From positions 1 through 23,350 of the forward strand of contig CABSIA010000031.1 in NCBI GenBank assembly GCA_902477645.1: a DNA stretch of 23,350 nucleotides, given 5' to 3'. Numbering within the stretch: position 1 is the first letter of the stretch; each line of letters begins with the position of its first letter. The position numbers and the translations under genes are program-made. Under the pieces are notes generated by a model. It saw only the letters and a list, made by a program, of their open reading frames with translations. It did no database searches and was not told the origin of the DNA. This document shows positions 15,748 to 22,937 of the stretch, piece after piece. Source of the stretch: an uncultured Prevotella sp. (GTDB taxonomy: Bacteria; Bacteroidota; Bacteroidia; Bacteroidales; Bacteroidaceae).

Positions 15748-16048
15748 ACACTTTTTCCCGACATCCGCTGCGCTAAGATATTTGGTTAGGTGTGGGGCAT
15801 CCACGGAAAATCCCCCCTGCGCCAATAATTCCCCAATTATGTAAAAACAACCGAAGACAAAATATTCACAATCGTTAATTTTAACAGAATTTAACCGCAA
15901 AAAGATATCAAATACCGATTTTTCACTTACGCCAAATATATGACGTTAGACGGTTAAAAATATGAGAATACCGCATATCATTCCGCAGTTTTAACAGGCT
16001 CTTGATATTTCTTTTATCGAATTGTGCGGTTTTTCAGAATTAAATTTG
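15748..16048. other. AT-rich intergenic stretch without a gene
   Basis: Holds no convincing ORF. Small AT-rich palindromes occur (for example GTTAATTTTAAC), with a TTGTG near 16022 that may serve as the -33 part of the corA promoter. Nothing else is seen. Confidence 0.5.
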
Positions 16049-16056
16049 TACTTTTG
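16049..16056 (+). promoter_or_regulatory. -7 box (TACTTTTG) of the corA leader transcript
   Basis: Exact TAnnTTTG match. The start of transcription is predicted near 16060, giving corA a leader of about 150 bases, far longer than those of most genes here. Confidence 0.7.
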
Positions 16057-16084
16057 CAGGCAGAAACATAAATTTACAACAAAT

Positions 16085-16132
16085 ATGGACGATTATCACG
16101 CGGAAAACAACAATTTTGTCAGGCGAAGATAA
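16085..16132 (+). CDS. corA leader peptide (15 codons)
   Basis: An ATG 25 bases after the predicted transcription start opens a 15-codon frame, MDDYHAENNNFVRRR, with TAA at 16130-16132. The peptide starts with two aspartates and ends in three arginines. Its last codons and stop overlap the first arm of a hairpin (16123-16130) that competes with the hairpin closing over the corA start. The layout resembles enterobacterial MgtL, whose acidic N-terminal segment aborts translation when magnesium is low. Translation is inferred from position only. Confidence 0.5.
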   Translation: MDDYHAENNNFVRRR

Positions 16133-16205
16133 GACCATGCGCCCAGGAGACGCCGGCTAATCTTCGCAGCAGAAACCACATTGTTTTAACAAAACGAAGA
16201 TTAGC
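16123..16205 (+). promoter_or_regulatory. Two mutually exclusive hairpins upstream of corA
   Basis: GCGAAGAT (16123-16130) pairs with ATCTTCGC (16160-16167). The overlapping GCTAATCTTCG (16156-16166) instead pairs perfectly over 11 bp with CGAAGATTAGC (16195-16205), ending 3 bases before the corA ATG. Only one can form. No T-run follows, so control of translation is more likely than termination. No known riboswitch family was recognised. Confidence 0.6.
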
Positions 16206-16208
16206 ACA

Positions 16209-17135
16209 ATGAAAACATATTGGAACATTGAGAACACACTCAGAGCCATACCTGAATGGCAGCCAAACTGCTGGATACAAGTGACATGCCCCACGGAGGA
16301 GGACCAGCGCGAGCTTGAAGAACAATTCAACATACCCGACTATTTTCTATCAGATATCAGCGATACCGACGAGCGCGCCCGCTATGAGTACGACGACGGA
16401 TGGATGCTCATCATCCTTCGTATCCCATACGTAAAAGAGGTGCGCTCACGCACACCTTACACCACTGTGCCGCTCGGCATCATCCACAAACGTGACGTGA
16501 CGATAACGGTGTGTTTCTATGAGACGAATATGATGATAGACTTCGTGAGCTATCAGCAGAAGCGCGGAGAGGGATTTACAGACTATGTTGACATGATTTT
16601 CCGTCTGTTCCTGTCGAGTTCGGTATGGTATCTGAAACGTCTGAAACAGATTAACACCCTGATAGAGAAAGCTAAGCACAACTTGGACCATGAGGTGAAC
16701 AACGAGAGCCTCATAGGGCTGAGCCGGTTGCAAGACTCGCTGACATATTTCGTAACCTCAATCCGCGGCAACGAGAACCTGCTGGCAAAACTGAAGTTCA
16801 AGCTACAAGTCGACGAATTGGATGCCGACCTCATTGAGGACGTGAACATCGAGATGACGCAGGCAAGGGAAACCACGAGTATTTACTCCGACATCTTAGA
16901 GTCGACTATGGACACCTACTCGAGCATCATCAACAACAACATGAACACCGTGATGCGTACGCTCACGGCCGTAACCATCATTATGATGTTCCCTACGCTC
17001 ATAGCGTCGTTCTTCGGCATGAACCTCATCAACGGCATGGAGGCCAACCCGTTCGGCTTCATCATAGCCATGGTTATATCGTTTGCCGTAAGTGGTCTGT
17101 CGTGGGGTATTTTGCGCCATAAACGGCTTATCTGA
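16209..17135 (+). CDS. corA: CorA-family magnesium/cobalt transporter
   Basis: A 308-residue CorA-type divalent cation channel, a homopentamer of the inner membrane. The large N-terminal cytoplasmic domain has the long stalk helix (about 170-250). Two C-terminal transmembrane helices follow (about 250-270 and 282-303), with the signature GMN at 270-272 at the end of the first, then a short acidic loop (NGMEAN) and a basic cytoplasmic end (RHKRLI). The length matches the family. Its start is masked by one of two alternative leader hairpins, which points to post-transcriptional control. It is monocistronic, with a fresh promoter after it. Confidence 0.93.
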   Translation: MKTYWNIENTLRAIPEWQPNCWIQVTCPTEEDQRELEEQFNIPDYFLSDISDTDERARYEYDDGWMLIILRIPYVKEVRSRTPYTTVPLGIIHKRDVTITVCFYETNMMIDFVSYQQKRGEGFTDYVDMIFRLFLSSSVWYLKRLKQINTLIEKAKHNLDHEVNNESLIGLSRLQDSLTYFVTSIRGNENLLAKLKFKLQVDELDADLIEDVNIEMTQARETTSIYSDILESTMDTYSSIINNNMNTVMRTLTAVTIIMMFPTLIASFFGMNLINGMEANPFGFIIAMVISFAVSGLSWGILRHKRLI

Positions 17136-17188
17136 AATAAAAATATCAAAAAAAACAAGTTTTATTAGGATTTTACATTTTTTTTATT

Positions 17189-17196
17189 TAAGTTTG
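17189..17196 (+). promoter_or_regulatory. -7 box (TAAGTTTG) of the DUF349 gene
   Basis: TAnnTTTG match followed by CACC, 132 bases before the ATG. No clear -33 box. The leader is made largely of repeat sequence. Confidence 0.55.
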
Positions 17197-17212
17197 CACC
17201 GAAAAGGAAACA

Positions 17213-17302
17213 TCTGAGGTTGCGAGGTTGTAAGGCTTTGAGGCTATGAGGTGAAAAATGTAGCCTCACCTTAAAACCTAATAACCTAAAACCTGAAACC
17301 TC
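17213..17302. repeat. GAGGTT / CCTTAAAACCT composite repeat in the DUF349 leader
   Basis: TGAGGCTA (17239-17246) pairs with TAGCCTCA (17261-17268); an outer arm AGGTTGTAAGG (17226-17236) matches the later CCTTAAAACCT with one mismatch. Same architecture as 12745-12830. Confidence 0.65.
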
Positions 17303-17328
17303 AATTCATAAACTCAACAAAAAGTTAA

Positions 17329-19173
17329 ATGATGGACTCTCAAGAAAACACCCAACAGGGTATGCAGGCTGAAAAGCAGCAGAATGTTGCGGCAGCAGCA
17401 GAAGTAGAAAACACAGAATGTGGAACCGCCGAGGCTAACGGGGTATCGGAAGTGCAGGAAAAGCCCGTCTACAAGACCAAGCAGGAAGTGCTGGCAAGGG
17501 CAAAGGAACTGGCACAAAGCGAAGAGGCGCCAACAAAAGAGGAGGTGGACGCACTGAAGACTACCTTCTACAAATTGCACGTCGCCGAGCGAGACGAGGC
17601 ACAAAGGAAATACCTAGAGGATGGTGGCGACCCAGAGAAATTCCAACTGCTGCCCGACGAAGACGAGAAGGCTTTCAAAGCCGAAATGGCTGTAATCAGA
17701 GAAAAGAGAGCCAAGGTTTTCATGGAGCAGGAGGCTGAGAAACAGGAAAACCTGAAACGCAAGCTCGACATCATTGAGAAGATAAAGGCCATGGCCACAT
17801 CGCCAGACGAGGCGAATAAATCATTCCAGGAGTTCAAGGCTCTGCAGCAGGAGTGGAAAGACATAAAGGCTGTACCGGCTGAGAAGGCTGCCGAGCTGTG
17901 GCGAAGCTATCAGCTCTACGTTGAGCAGTTCTACGATTTGCTGAACCTCAACCGTGAGGCACGTGAGTACGACTTCAAGAAAAACCTCGAAATAAAGACT
18001 AAACTTTGTGAGGCCGCCGAGAAACTCGACGAGGAACCCGACGTAATCAGCGCATTCCACCAGTTGCAGGAGCTTCACGCACAATATCGTGAGACCGGTC
18101 CTGTTGCCAAGGAGCTGCGCGAGGAAATTTGGGCACGCTTCAAGGCTGCGTCTACTGTCATCAACAAGAAACACCAGCAGCACTTCGAGGGACTGCGACA
18201 GCAGGAAGAGGAGAATCTGGCCCGCAAGACTGCTTTGTGCGAAAAGGTTGAGGCTATAGCAAAAGAGGAAAACAGCGGTGCCAACGACTGGGAGAAGCAC
18301 ACAAAGGCCATTATGGAGATACAGGCAGAGTGGAAGACAATAGGCTTTGCTCCTCAGAAAATGAATGTGAAAATCTTTGAGCGTTTCCGTGCCGCATGCG
18401 ACGACTTCTTCACACGCAAGGCCGACTTCTTCAAACAGATGAAGGAAAGACTGGTCGAGAACGCCGCAAAGAAGAAGGTTCTCGTAGAGAAAGCCCAGGC
18501 TCTTGCCGACAGCACAGAGTGGAAATCAACCTCCGACAAGCTCATTGCCATGCAGAAGGAGTGGAAAACAATTGGAACCACCCAGAAGAAAATAGGCGAC
18601 CAGCTCTGGAACGACTTCCTCGGCGCATGCAACAAATTCTTCGAGGCAAGAAATGCCGCCACTGCAGGTACACGCAACGAGGAACATGCCAACCTCGAAA
18701 AGAAACGCGGCATAATAGAACAGCTGAAAGCCTTGACAGAAGATGCCGGTGACAGCCTGCAGGAAAAAGTCCAGCAGCTCATCGAGGAGTACAACGCCGT
18801 AGGGCACGTGCCTTTCAAAGAGAAAGACAAGGTTTACAGGGAGTTCCACGACATTGTAGACAAACTCTACAAGGATTTGAACATATCTAACGCACGCCGC
18901 CGCTTAGACAACTTCAAGACCAACCTAAAGAACGTTGCCAAACGTGGCGAGGACGCTCTCGACAACGAGCGCGGACGGCTGATGAGAAGATATGAGCAGC
19001 TGAAGCAGGAAATTCAGACCTACGAGAACAATCTCGGCTTCCTCAACGCAAGCAGCAAGAAGGGCAACAGCCTGCTCGACGAGATGAACCGCAAAGTTCA
19101 GAAACTGAAAGACGATGCCCAGCTCGTAAGAGAGAAAATCAAGGCTATCGATGCTGAGAACAGCGAGGAATAA
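17329..19173 (+). CDS. DUF349-repeat coiled-coil protein
   Basis: A 614-residue, highly charged, largely helical protein with five DUF349 units. Their conserved words occur near residues 175-181 (EWKDIKA), 250-257 (HAQYRETG), 334-339 (EWKTIG), 411-416 (EWKTIG) and 487-494 (EYNAVGHV). The first 75 residues are low-complexity, rich in Gln, Ala and Glu, and the end (about 545-614) is a predicted coiled coil. There is no signal peptide or membrane helix. DUF349 proteins are widespread but poorly understood; no enzyme role can be assigned. ATG at 17329 or the adjacent 17332 could be the start. Expression is from its own promoter through a repeat-filled leader. Confidence 0.85.
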   Translation: MMDSQENTQQGMQAEKQQNVAAAAEVENTECGTAEANGVSEVQEKPVYKTKQEVLARAKELAQSEEAPTKEEVDALKTTFYKLHVAERDEAQRKYLEDGGDPEKFQLLPDEDEKAFKAEMAVIREKRAKVFMEQEAEKQENLKRKLDIIEKIKAMATSPDEANKSFQEFKALQQEWKDIKAVPAEKAAELWRSYQLYVEQFYDLLNLNREAREYDFKKNLEIKTKLCEAAEKLDEEPDVISAFHQLQELHAQYRETGPVAKELREEIWARFKAASTVINKKHQQHFEGLRQQEEENLARKTALCEKVEAIAKEENSGANDWEKHTKAIMEIQAEWKTIGFAPQKMNVKIFERFRAACDDFFTRKADFFKQMKERLVENAAKKKVLVEKAQALADSTEWKSTSDKLIAMQKEWKTIGTTQKKIGDQLWNDFLGACNKFFEARNAATAGTRNEEHANLEKKRGIIEQLKALTEDAGDSLQEKVQQLIEEYNAVGHVPFKEKDKVYREFHDIVDKLYKDLNISNARRRLDNFKTNLKNVAKRGEDALDNERGRLMRRYEQLKQEIQTYENNLGFLNASSKKGNSLLDEMNRKVQKLKDDAQLVREKIKAIDAENSEE

Positions 19174-19196
19174 TTCAATATTTAGTGATTAAAGTT

Positions 19197-19267
19197 AGAG
19201 TTTAGAGTTTAATGCAGAATGTATCATAGAACCAAACATATTGTATTAAACTCTAAACTCTATTTTT
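19197..19267 (+). terminator. Terminator-like hairpin made of ATTAAACTCTAAACTCT repeats
   Basis: 19197-19213 and 19245-19261 form a perfect 17-bp inverted repeat with a 31-base loop, followed by ATTTTTT. It lies 23 bases after the DUF349 stop and probably ends that transcript. Confidence 0.7.
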
Positions 19268-19340
19268 TCCTGGCATTTTGCATTAAACTCTAAACTCTTG
19301 AGGTTATTGCATTAAACTTTAAACTCTAAACTTTAAACCT
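19245..19340. repeat. ATTAAACTCTAAACTCT direct repeats
   Basis: The 17-mer occurs at 19245-19261 and again at 19272-19288, with a degenerate run from 19311 to about 19338 just before the sdaA start. An inverted copy is at 19197-19213. No TAnnTTTG box for sdaA is visible in this gap. Confidence 0.8.
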
Positions 19341-19352
19341 TTAATAGCAACT

Positions 19353-20549
19353 ATGAAATCTCTTAGAGAACTATACAGAATAGGCGTAGGGCCGTCGAGC
19401 AGCCACACCATGGGGCCGCAGAAGGCGGCACAGCTTTTTGGCACGAAAAACAAGTGTGCCTCACGCTACGAGGTGACACTCTACGGAAGCCTTGCCGCCA
19501 CAGGCAAGGGACACCTCACCGACAAGGCCATTCTCAACGTGCTGCAGCCACAGGCTCAGGTTGAGATATTTTGGGAACCGCAGACAGAGCTGCCATATCA
19601 CCCAAACGGCATGATGTTCAAAGCCTTCGACAGCGAAGGCCACGAGACCGACACATGGACGGTTTACAGCGTTGGCGGCGGAGCTTTGTCTGAAGGCTCA
19701 GGCAGCGACATTTTCTCAACTCCCGAGCCTTACACACTGAACTCTTTAGAAGAGATAATGAACTGGTGCCTCGACAATGGCAAAAGCTATTGGGAATATG
19801 TAGACGAATGCGAGGACGAGGGCATCTGGGGCTATCTGCAGATGGTTTGGGAGGCTATGCAGAAGTCCGTAGAGAACGGACTTGAGCACGAGGGCGTGCT
19901 GCCAGGCCCACTCCATCTGCCACGAAAGGCAGCCAACTACTATATAAAAACCAAGAGTTTCAGAGCATCTCTGCAAAGCCGCGGACTGGTATTTTCATAC
20001 GCCTTAGCAGTGAGCGAGGAAAATGCGTCGGGAGGAACAATCGTCACGGCTCCTACTTGCGGCTCGTGCGGAGTGGTGCCCAGTGTGCTCTACCATCTCT
20101 CACGTGCCCATGGTTTCAGCGACAAGCGCATCCTGCATGCCTTGGCTACAGCCGGCATCATAGGAAACATCGTAAAACACAACGCCTCTATCAGCGGCGC
20201 CGAGGTTGGATGTCAGGGCGAGGTTGGCGTGGCGTGTGCCATGGCATCTGCCGCAGCGTGCCAGCTGTTTGGTGGCGGCCCGCGCCAAATTGAATATGCC
20301 GCCGAAATGGGACTTGAGCACCACCTTGGCATGACTTGCGACCCTGTGTGCGGACTTGTACAGATTCCGTGCATAGAGCGCAACGCCTTTGCCGCAGCAA
20401 GGTCGCTCGACGCAGAGCTGTATGCCACATTCTCAGACGGGCACCATCAGGTTTCGTTCGACAGAGTCGTAAAGGTAATGAAACAAACAGGCCGTGACCT
20501 GCCGTCATTGTATAAGGAAACCAGCGAGGGCGGTTTGGCTAAGCTGTAG
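19353..20549 (+). CDS. sdaA: L-serine dehydratase, iron-sulfur type, single chain
   Basis: A 398-residue L-serine deaminase that converts serine to pyruvate and ammonia with a 4Fe-4S cluster. The N-terminal beta domain has the GPSSSHTMGP signature (13-22). The alpha domain carries APTCGSCG (233-240) and cluster cysteines Cys287, Cys329 and Cys340, whose spacing (42, then 11) equals that of Cys343/385/396 in the Legionella enzyme. That enzyme also has a C-terminal cysteine that caps the cluster; here the protein ends GGLAKL with none. The last Leu and stop codon lie in a foldback-repeat relative at 20544-20593, so the tail may have been lost by insertion. Pyruvate made here could feed the acyl-phosphate route of the next gene. 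Confidence 0.92.
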   Translation: MKSLRELYRIGVGPSSSHTMGPQKAAQLFGTKNKCASRYEVTLYGSLAATGKGHLTDKAILNVLQPQAQVEIFWEPQTELPYHPNGMMFKAFDSEGHETDTWTVYSVGGGALSEGSGSDIFSTPEPYTLNSLEEIMNWCLDNGKSYWEYVDECEDEGIWGYLQMVWEAMQKSVENGLEHEGVLPGPLHLPRKAANYYIKTKSFRASLQSRGLVFSYALAVSEENASGGTIVTAPTCGSCGVVPSVLYHLSRAHGFSDKRILHALATAGIIGNIVKHNASISGAEVGCQGEVGVACAMASAAACQLFGGGPRQIEYAAEMGLEHHLGMTCDPVCGLVQIPCIERNAFAAARSLDAELYATFSDGHHQVSFDRVVKVMKQTGRDLPSLYKETSEGGLAKL

Positions 20550-20593
20550 CCACACAGTCGCAACTTGACTGTGGCTTGTGTGCGGCTCTACAG
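20544..20593. repeat. Degenerate GCGGCC foldback element at the sdaA stop
   Basis: Bounded by CTGTAG (20544-20549) and CTACAG (20588-20593), with an inner hairpin ACAGTC (20554-20559) / GACTGT (20567-20572). The right end GCGGCTCTACAG matches the ends of the clear copies. It supplies the sdaA stop codon. Confidence 0.55.
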
Positions 20594-20631
20594 AATAAAA
20601 ATCTATGTTTAACCTATAAAATCTTTATTGT

Positions 20632-21546
20632 ATGGAAGAATTAAAAGGCTTCAAGGACATGCTTTCCCGTTTGGAAAGCCACCGCAAACGATGGCGCGTG
20701 GCAGTGGTATGTGCCGGGGATGAGTCGACGCGCATCGCCGCCGAATGGACCTTGGAAAAACAGTTTGCAGACATTGTATTTGTAGGAGACTCTGAGACTG
20801 TGAAAAGAGATGAGCGTCTAGCACAATACAGCGGCCATTGGTCGGTTGTAGAAACAGCATCGTCCGATGAGGCTGCACGGATGGCAGTCGGTATGGCACG
20901 TGAAGGAAAAGTGGACATTATCATGAAGGGAATGATAAACACCGACAACCTCCTGAAGGCAATTCTCGACAAAGAGCACGGACTGCTGATGCCGGAGGCT
21001 GTAATGACCCACATAGCAGTGGCACAAATACCGTCGTATCATAAACTGTTGTTCTTCAGCGATGCCGCAGTGATACCCACGCCAACATTGAAACAACGCA
21101 CCGAACAGGTCAGATATCTCGTAAACCTTTGCCACGGAATTGGAATAAAGAAACCGAAAATTGCACTCACACACTGCACGGAAAAGGTTAACAGCAAGAC
21201 ATTTCCTATGACACTCGACTACGTGGAAGTGAAGGAAATGGCGGCACGAGGCGATTTCGGTGACTGCATAATTGACGGTCCAATGGATGTGAAGACAGCC
21301 TGCTCCGCCAACGCCATGAGGATTAAGAACATCATTTCGCCAATAGACGGAGATGCAGATGCGCTTATTTTGCCCGACATAGAGGCAGGCAACACATTCT
21401 ACAAAACCATCACGCTTTTTGCCCAAGCAGAAACAGCAGGTGTGCTGATGGGGACAAAAGTGCCTGTAGTACTGCCGTCGAGAGGCGACGATGCCAAAAG
21501 CAAATTTTACAGTCTCGCCTTGGCTGCCTGGTGTTGCGGATTATAA
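20632..21546 (+). CDS. Phosphate butyryltransferase / phosphate acetyltransferase family protein
   Basis: A 304-residue cytosolic enzyme of the phosphate acetyl/butyryl transferase family, which interconverts acyl-CoA and acyl phosphate. It fits the Ptb branch by length (about 300) and by segments such as IIMKGMINTDNLLKA (about 99-113), CIIDGPMDV and DALILPDIEAGN near the C-terminal CoA and phosphate sites. In Bacteroidetes such genes are often next to a butyrate kinase; none is present here, so the acyl group is uncertain. It follows sdaA by 82 bases on the same strand with no visible TAnnTTTG box, so it may be cotranscribed across the repeat. Confidence 0.85.
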   Translation: MEELKGFKDMLSRLESHRKRWRVAVVCAGDESTRIAAEWTLEKQFADIVFVGDSETVKRDERLAQYSGHWSVVETASSDEAARMAVGMAREGKVDIIMKGMINTDNLLKAILDKEHGLLMPEAVMTHIAVAQIPSYHKLLFFSDAAVIPTPTLKQRTEQVRYLVNLCHGIGIKKPKIALTHCTEKVNSKTFPMTLDYVEVKEMAARGDFGDCIIDGPMDVKTACSANAMRIKNIISPIDGDADALILPDIEAGNTFYKTITLFAQAETAGVLMGTKVPVVLPSRGDDAKSKFYSLALAAWCCGL

Positions 21547-21550
21547 AAGT

Positions 21551-21610
21551 GAGGTTATGAGGTTATGAGGTTATGAGGTTTGAGGTTAGAGGTTATGAGG
21601 TTATGAGGTC
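21551..21610. repeat. GAGGTTAT tandem array
   Basis: Seven head-to-tail units of GAGGTTAT or one-base-shorter variants, plus a partial eighth, start 5 bases after the Ptb-family stop. The array has the same sense as the gene. Confidence 0.9.
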
Positions 21611-21670
21611 ACAGAGACTTAAACCGTTGATTTAATAAATGTTACGAAAACATATTTCTTGTAGAAATAC

Positions 21671-21701
21671 TTGGAATTGCGAAACTTAATCCCTATCTTT
21701 G
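21671..21701 (+). promoter_or_regulatory. Promoter of a candidate small RNA
   Basis: TTGG at 21671-21674, a 19-base spacer, then -7 TATCTTTG at 21694-21701. Transcription would start at about 21705, exactly where the 11-bp stem begins. Confidence 0.65.
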
Positions 21702-21703
21702 CA

Positions 21704-21798
21704 ACGTGTTTTTCATGGTATTAGATTATTAAGGTTTAAAACTCAAGGGTGGATGTCGTGAGATATCCACCCTTTTCTTATCCAGGCGAAAAACACGT
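21704..21798 (+). ncRNA. Candidate structured small RNA with closing stem
   Basis: ACGTGTTTTTC (21704-21714) and GAAAAACACGT (21788-21798) form a perfect 11-bp closing stem. Inside it is a 10-bp hairpin AAGGGTGGAT (21745-21754) / ATCCACCCTT (21765-21774) followed by TTCTTAT, which looks like a terminator. A good promoter fires into the 5' edge. No ORF is present. The product would be either a terminated RNA of about 70 bases or a longer folded RNA including the closing stem. I have a vague memory of similar 5' segments in other Bacteroidales intergenic regions but cannot verify it. Confidence 0.5.
21745..21776 (+). terminator. Hairpin with T-run inside the candidate RNA
   Basis: 10-bp perfect stem with loop GTCGTGAGAT, then TTTTCTTAT counting the last stem bases. 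Confidence 0.65.
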
Positions 21799-21863
21799 CC
21801 AATTGATTATTATTGCAATCCGCCATGTAAAGTTAAACAGTCTTAAAAAATACTCTTATTCCA

Positions 21864-21893
21864 TTGCCAAACGGATAAAACTCCATATATTTG
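21864..21893 (+). promoter_or_regulatory. Promoter of the SPFH gene
   Basis: TTG at 21864-21866, a 19-base spacer, -7 TATATTTG at 21886-21893. It overlaps an in-frame TTG (21891), which rules out that codon as the start. Confidence 0.7.
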
Positions 21894-21894
21894 C

Positions 21895-21911
21895 GATATC
21901 AAAATGATATC
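21895..21911. promoter_or_regulatory. Possible operator at the SPFH transcription start
   Basis: GATATCA and TGATATC form a perfect 7-bp inverted repeat around AAA, sitting on the predicted transcription start. It could bind a dimeric regulator such as the ribbon-helix-helix protein encoded at 23075-23263. Confidence 0.4.
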
Positions 21912-21932
21912 AAACAAATAATTAAAAATAAT

Positions 21933-22901
21933 ATGGAAAATAAAGAATTTAAGTATGCGGGCAAGACTCTGAACGGCATCATGATGCTGATATTCTTGCT
22001 CATTGGAATTTTTGGTGGAATAGGCATTGCCATCTATGGCGGTATTACAACAGAAGACAACGCTGTGATTGGCGGCTCGCTTGTCGCCGTTGGCATATTG
22101 TTATCGCTTTGCAGTGTTGTCGGCTGCTGCGGTCTGACTCTTGTAGAGCCAGGGCAGGCACGTGTGCTGCTGTTCTTCGGCAAATATCGTGGAACTTTCA
22201 CCGAGTCTGGATTCTATTGGCTCAATCCGTTCCTTACAGAGAAGAAACTCTCTCTGCGTGTCAGGAACCTCGACGCCGAGCCTATTAAGGTAAACGACAA
22301 GACTGGTAATCCTATAATGATAGGACTTGTGCTGGTGTGGAAACTGAAGGACACCTATAAGGCTATCTTCGACATCGACACACAGACCATGGCGGAGGGA
22401 CAGCCAGGGCAAGTTACAGGAGCCTCGGCCGCACAGATTATGAACACACTCGGACGTTTTGTAAGCATTCAGGCCGATGCGGCACTTCGCCAGGTTGCCG
22501 GCCAGTATGCCTACGATGTTGAGGATGCCAACGCCAATGAGATAACTCTGCGTGACGGAAGCGACGAGATAAACAAGGAGCTGGAAGAGCGCATAGACGA
22601 GCGTCTTGCCATGGCTGGTATTGAAGTAGTTGAGGCTCGTATCAACTATTTGGCATACGCGCCGGAAATTGCAGCCGTGATGCTTCGCCGCCAACAGGCC
22701 TCTGCCATAATCTCTGCCCGCGAGAAGATTGTAGAAGGAGCAGTATCTATGGTGAAGATGGCTTTGCAGAAACTCAGCGACGAGGACGTTGTGGAACTTG
22801 ACGAAGAGAAAAAGGCAGCTATGGTGAGCAACCTTCTCGTAGTACTCTGCGGTGACGACTCGGCTCAGCCTGTTGTAAATGCAGGAACATTAAATCACTA
22901 A
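21933..22901 (+). CDS. SPFH (band 7/stomatin-like) domain membrane protein
   Basis: A 322-residue protein with two N-terminal membrane helices (about 14-37 and 44-66) followed by an SPFH domain (about 67-260), which begins with the typical VEPGQARVLLFFGKY and continues with GFYWLNPF. A helical C-terminal segment (about 255-310) follows. SPFH proteins form oligomeric membrane rings or microdomain scaffolds that partner with proteases or other membrane proteins; no specific partner is indicated except the small DNA-binding-type protein downstream. The ATG at 21933 is chosen because the upstream in-frame TTG lies in the -7 box and the extra 14 residues are polar and AT-encoded. Confidence 0.85.
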   Translation: MENKEFKYAGKTLNGIMMLIFLLIGIFGGIGIAIYGGITTEDNAVIGGSLVAVGILLSLCSVVGCCGLTLVEPGQARVLLFFGKYRGTFTESGFYWLNPFLTEKKLSLRVRNLDAEPIKVNDKTGNPIMIGLVLVWKLKDTYKAIFDIDTQTMAEGQPGQVTGASAAQIMNTLGRFVSIQADAALRQVAGQYAYDVEDANANEITLRDGSDEINKELEERIDERLAMAGIEVVEARINYLAYAPEIAAVMLRRQQASAIISAREKIVEGAVSMVKMALQKLSDEDVVELDEEKKAAMVSNLLVVLCGDDSAQPVVNAGTLNH

Positions 22902-22937
22902 TTCGTAAAAGGAGTTGAATTGTAAATAGTTGGAAAA

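Noticed and set aside
15712..15900. 62-codon minus-strand frame upstream of the small RNA
   Set aside because: A TACCTTTG promoter lies inside it and only its last seven codons would be in the transcript; no family features.
16123..16205. M-box (ykoK) magnesium riboswitch
   Set aside because: The M-box is larger with several conserved loops that are not seen here; the element has a translated-leader layout instead.
16195..16211. Intrinsic terminator before corA
   Set aside because: The stem is not followed by a T-run; the next bases are the corA start region.
21551..21610. CRISPR array
   Set aside because: Units of 7-8 bp with no spacers; a simple tandem repeat, and there are no cas genes.
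21891..21932. TTG start giving the SPFH protein 14 extra residues
   Set aside because: The codon is the last part of the -7 box TATATTTG, and the added residues are polar and unlike a family N-terminus.
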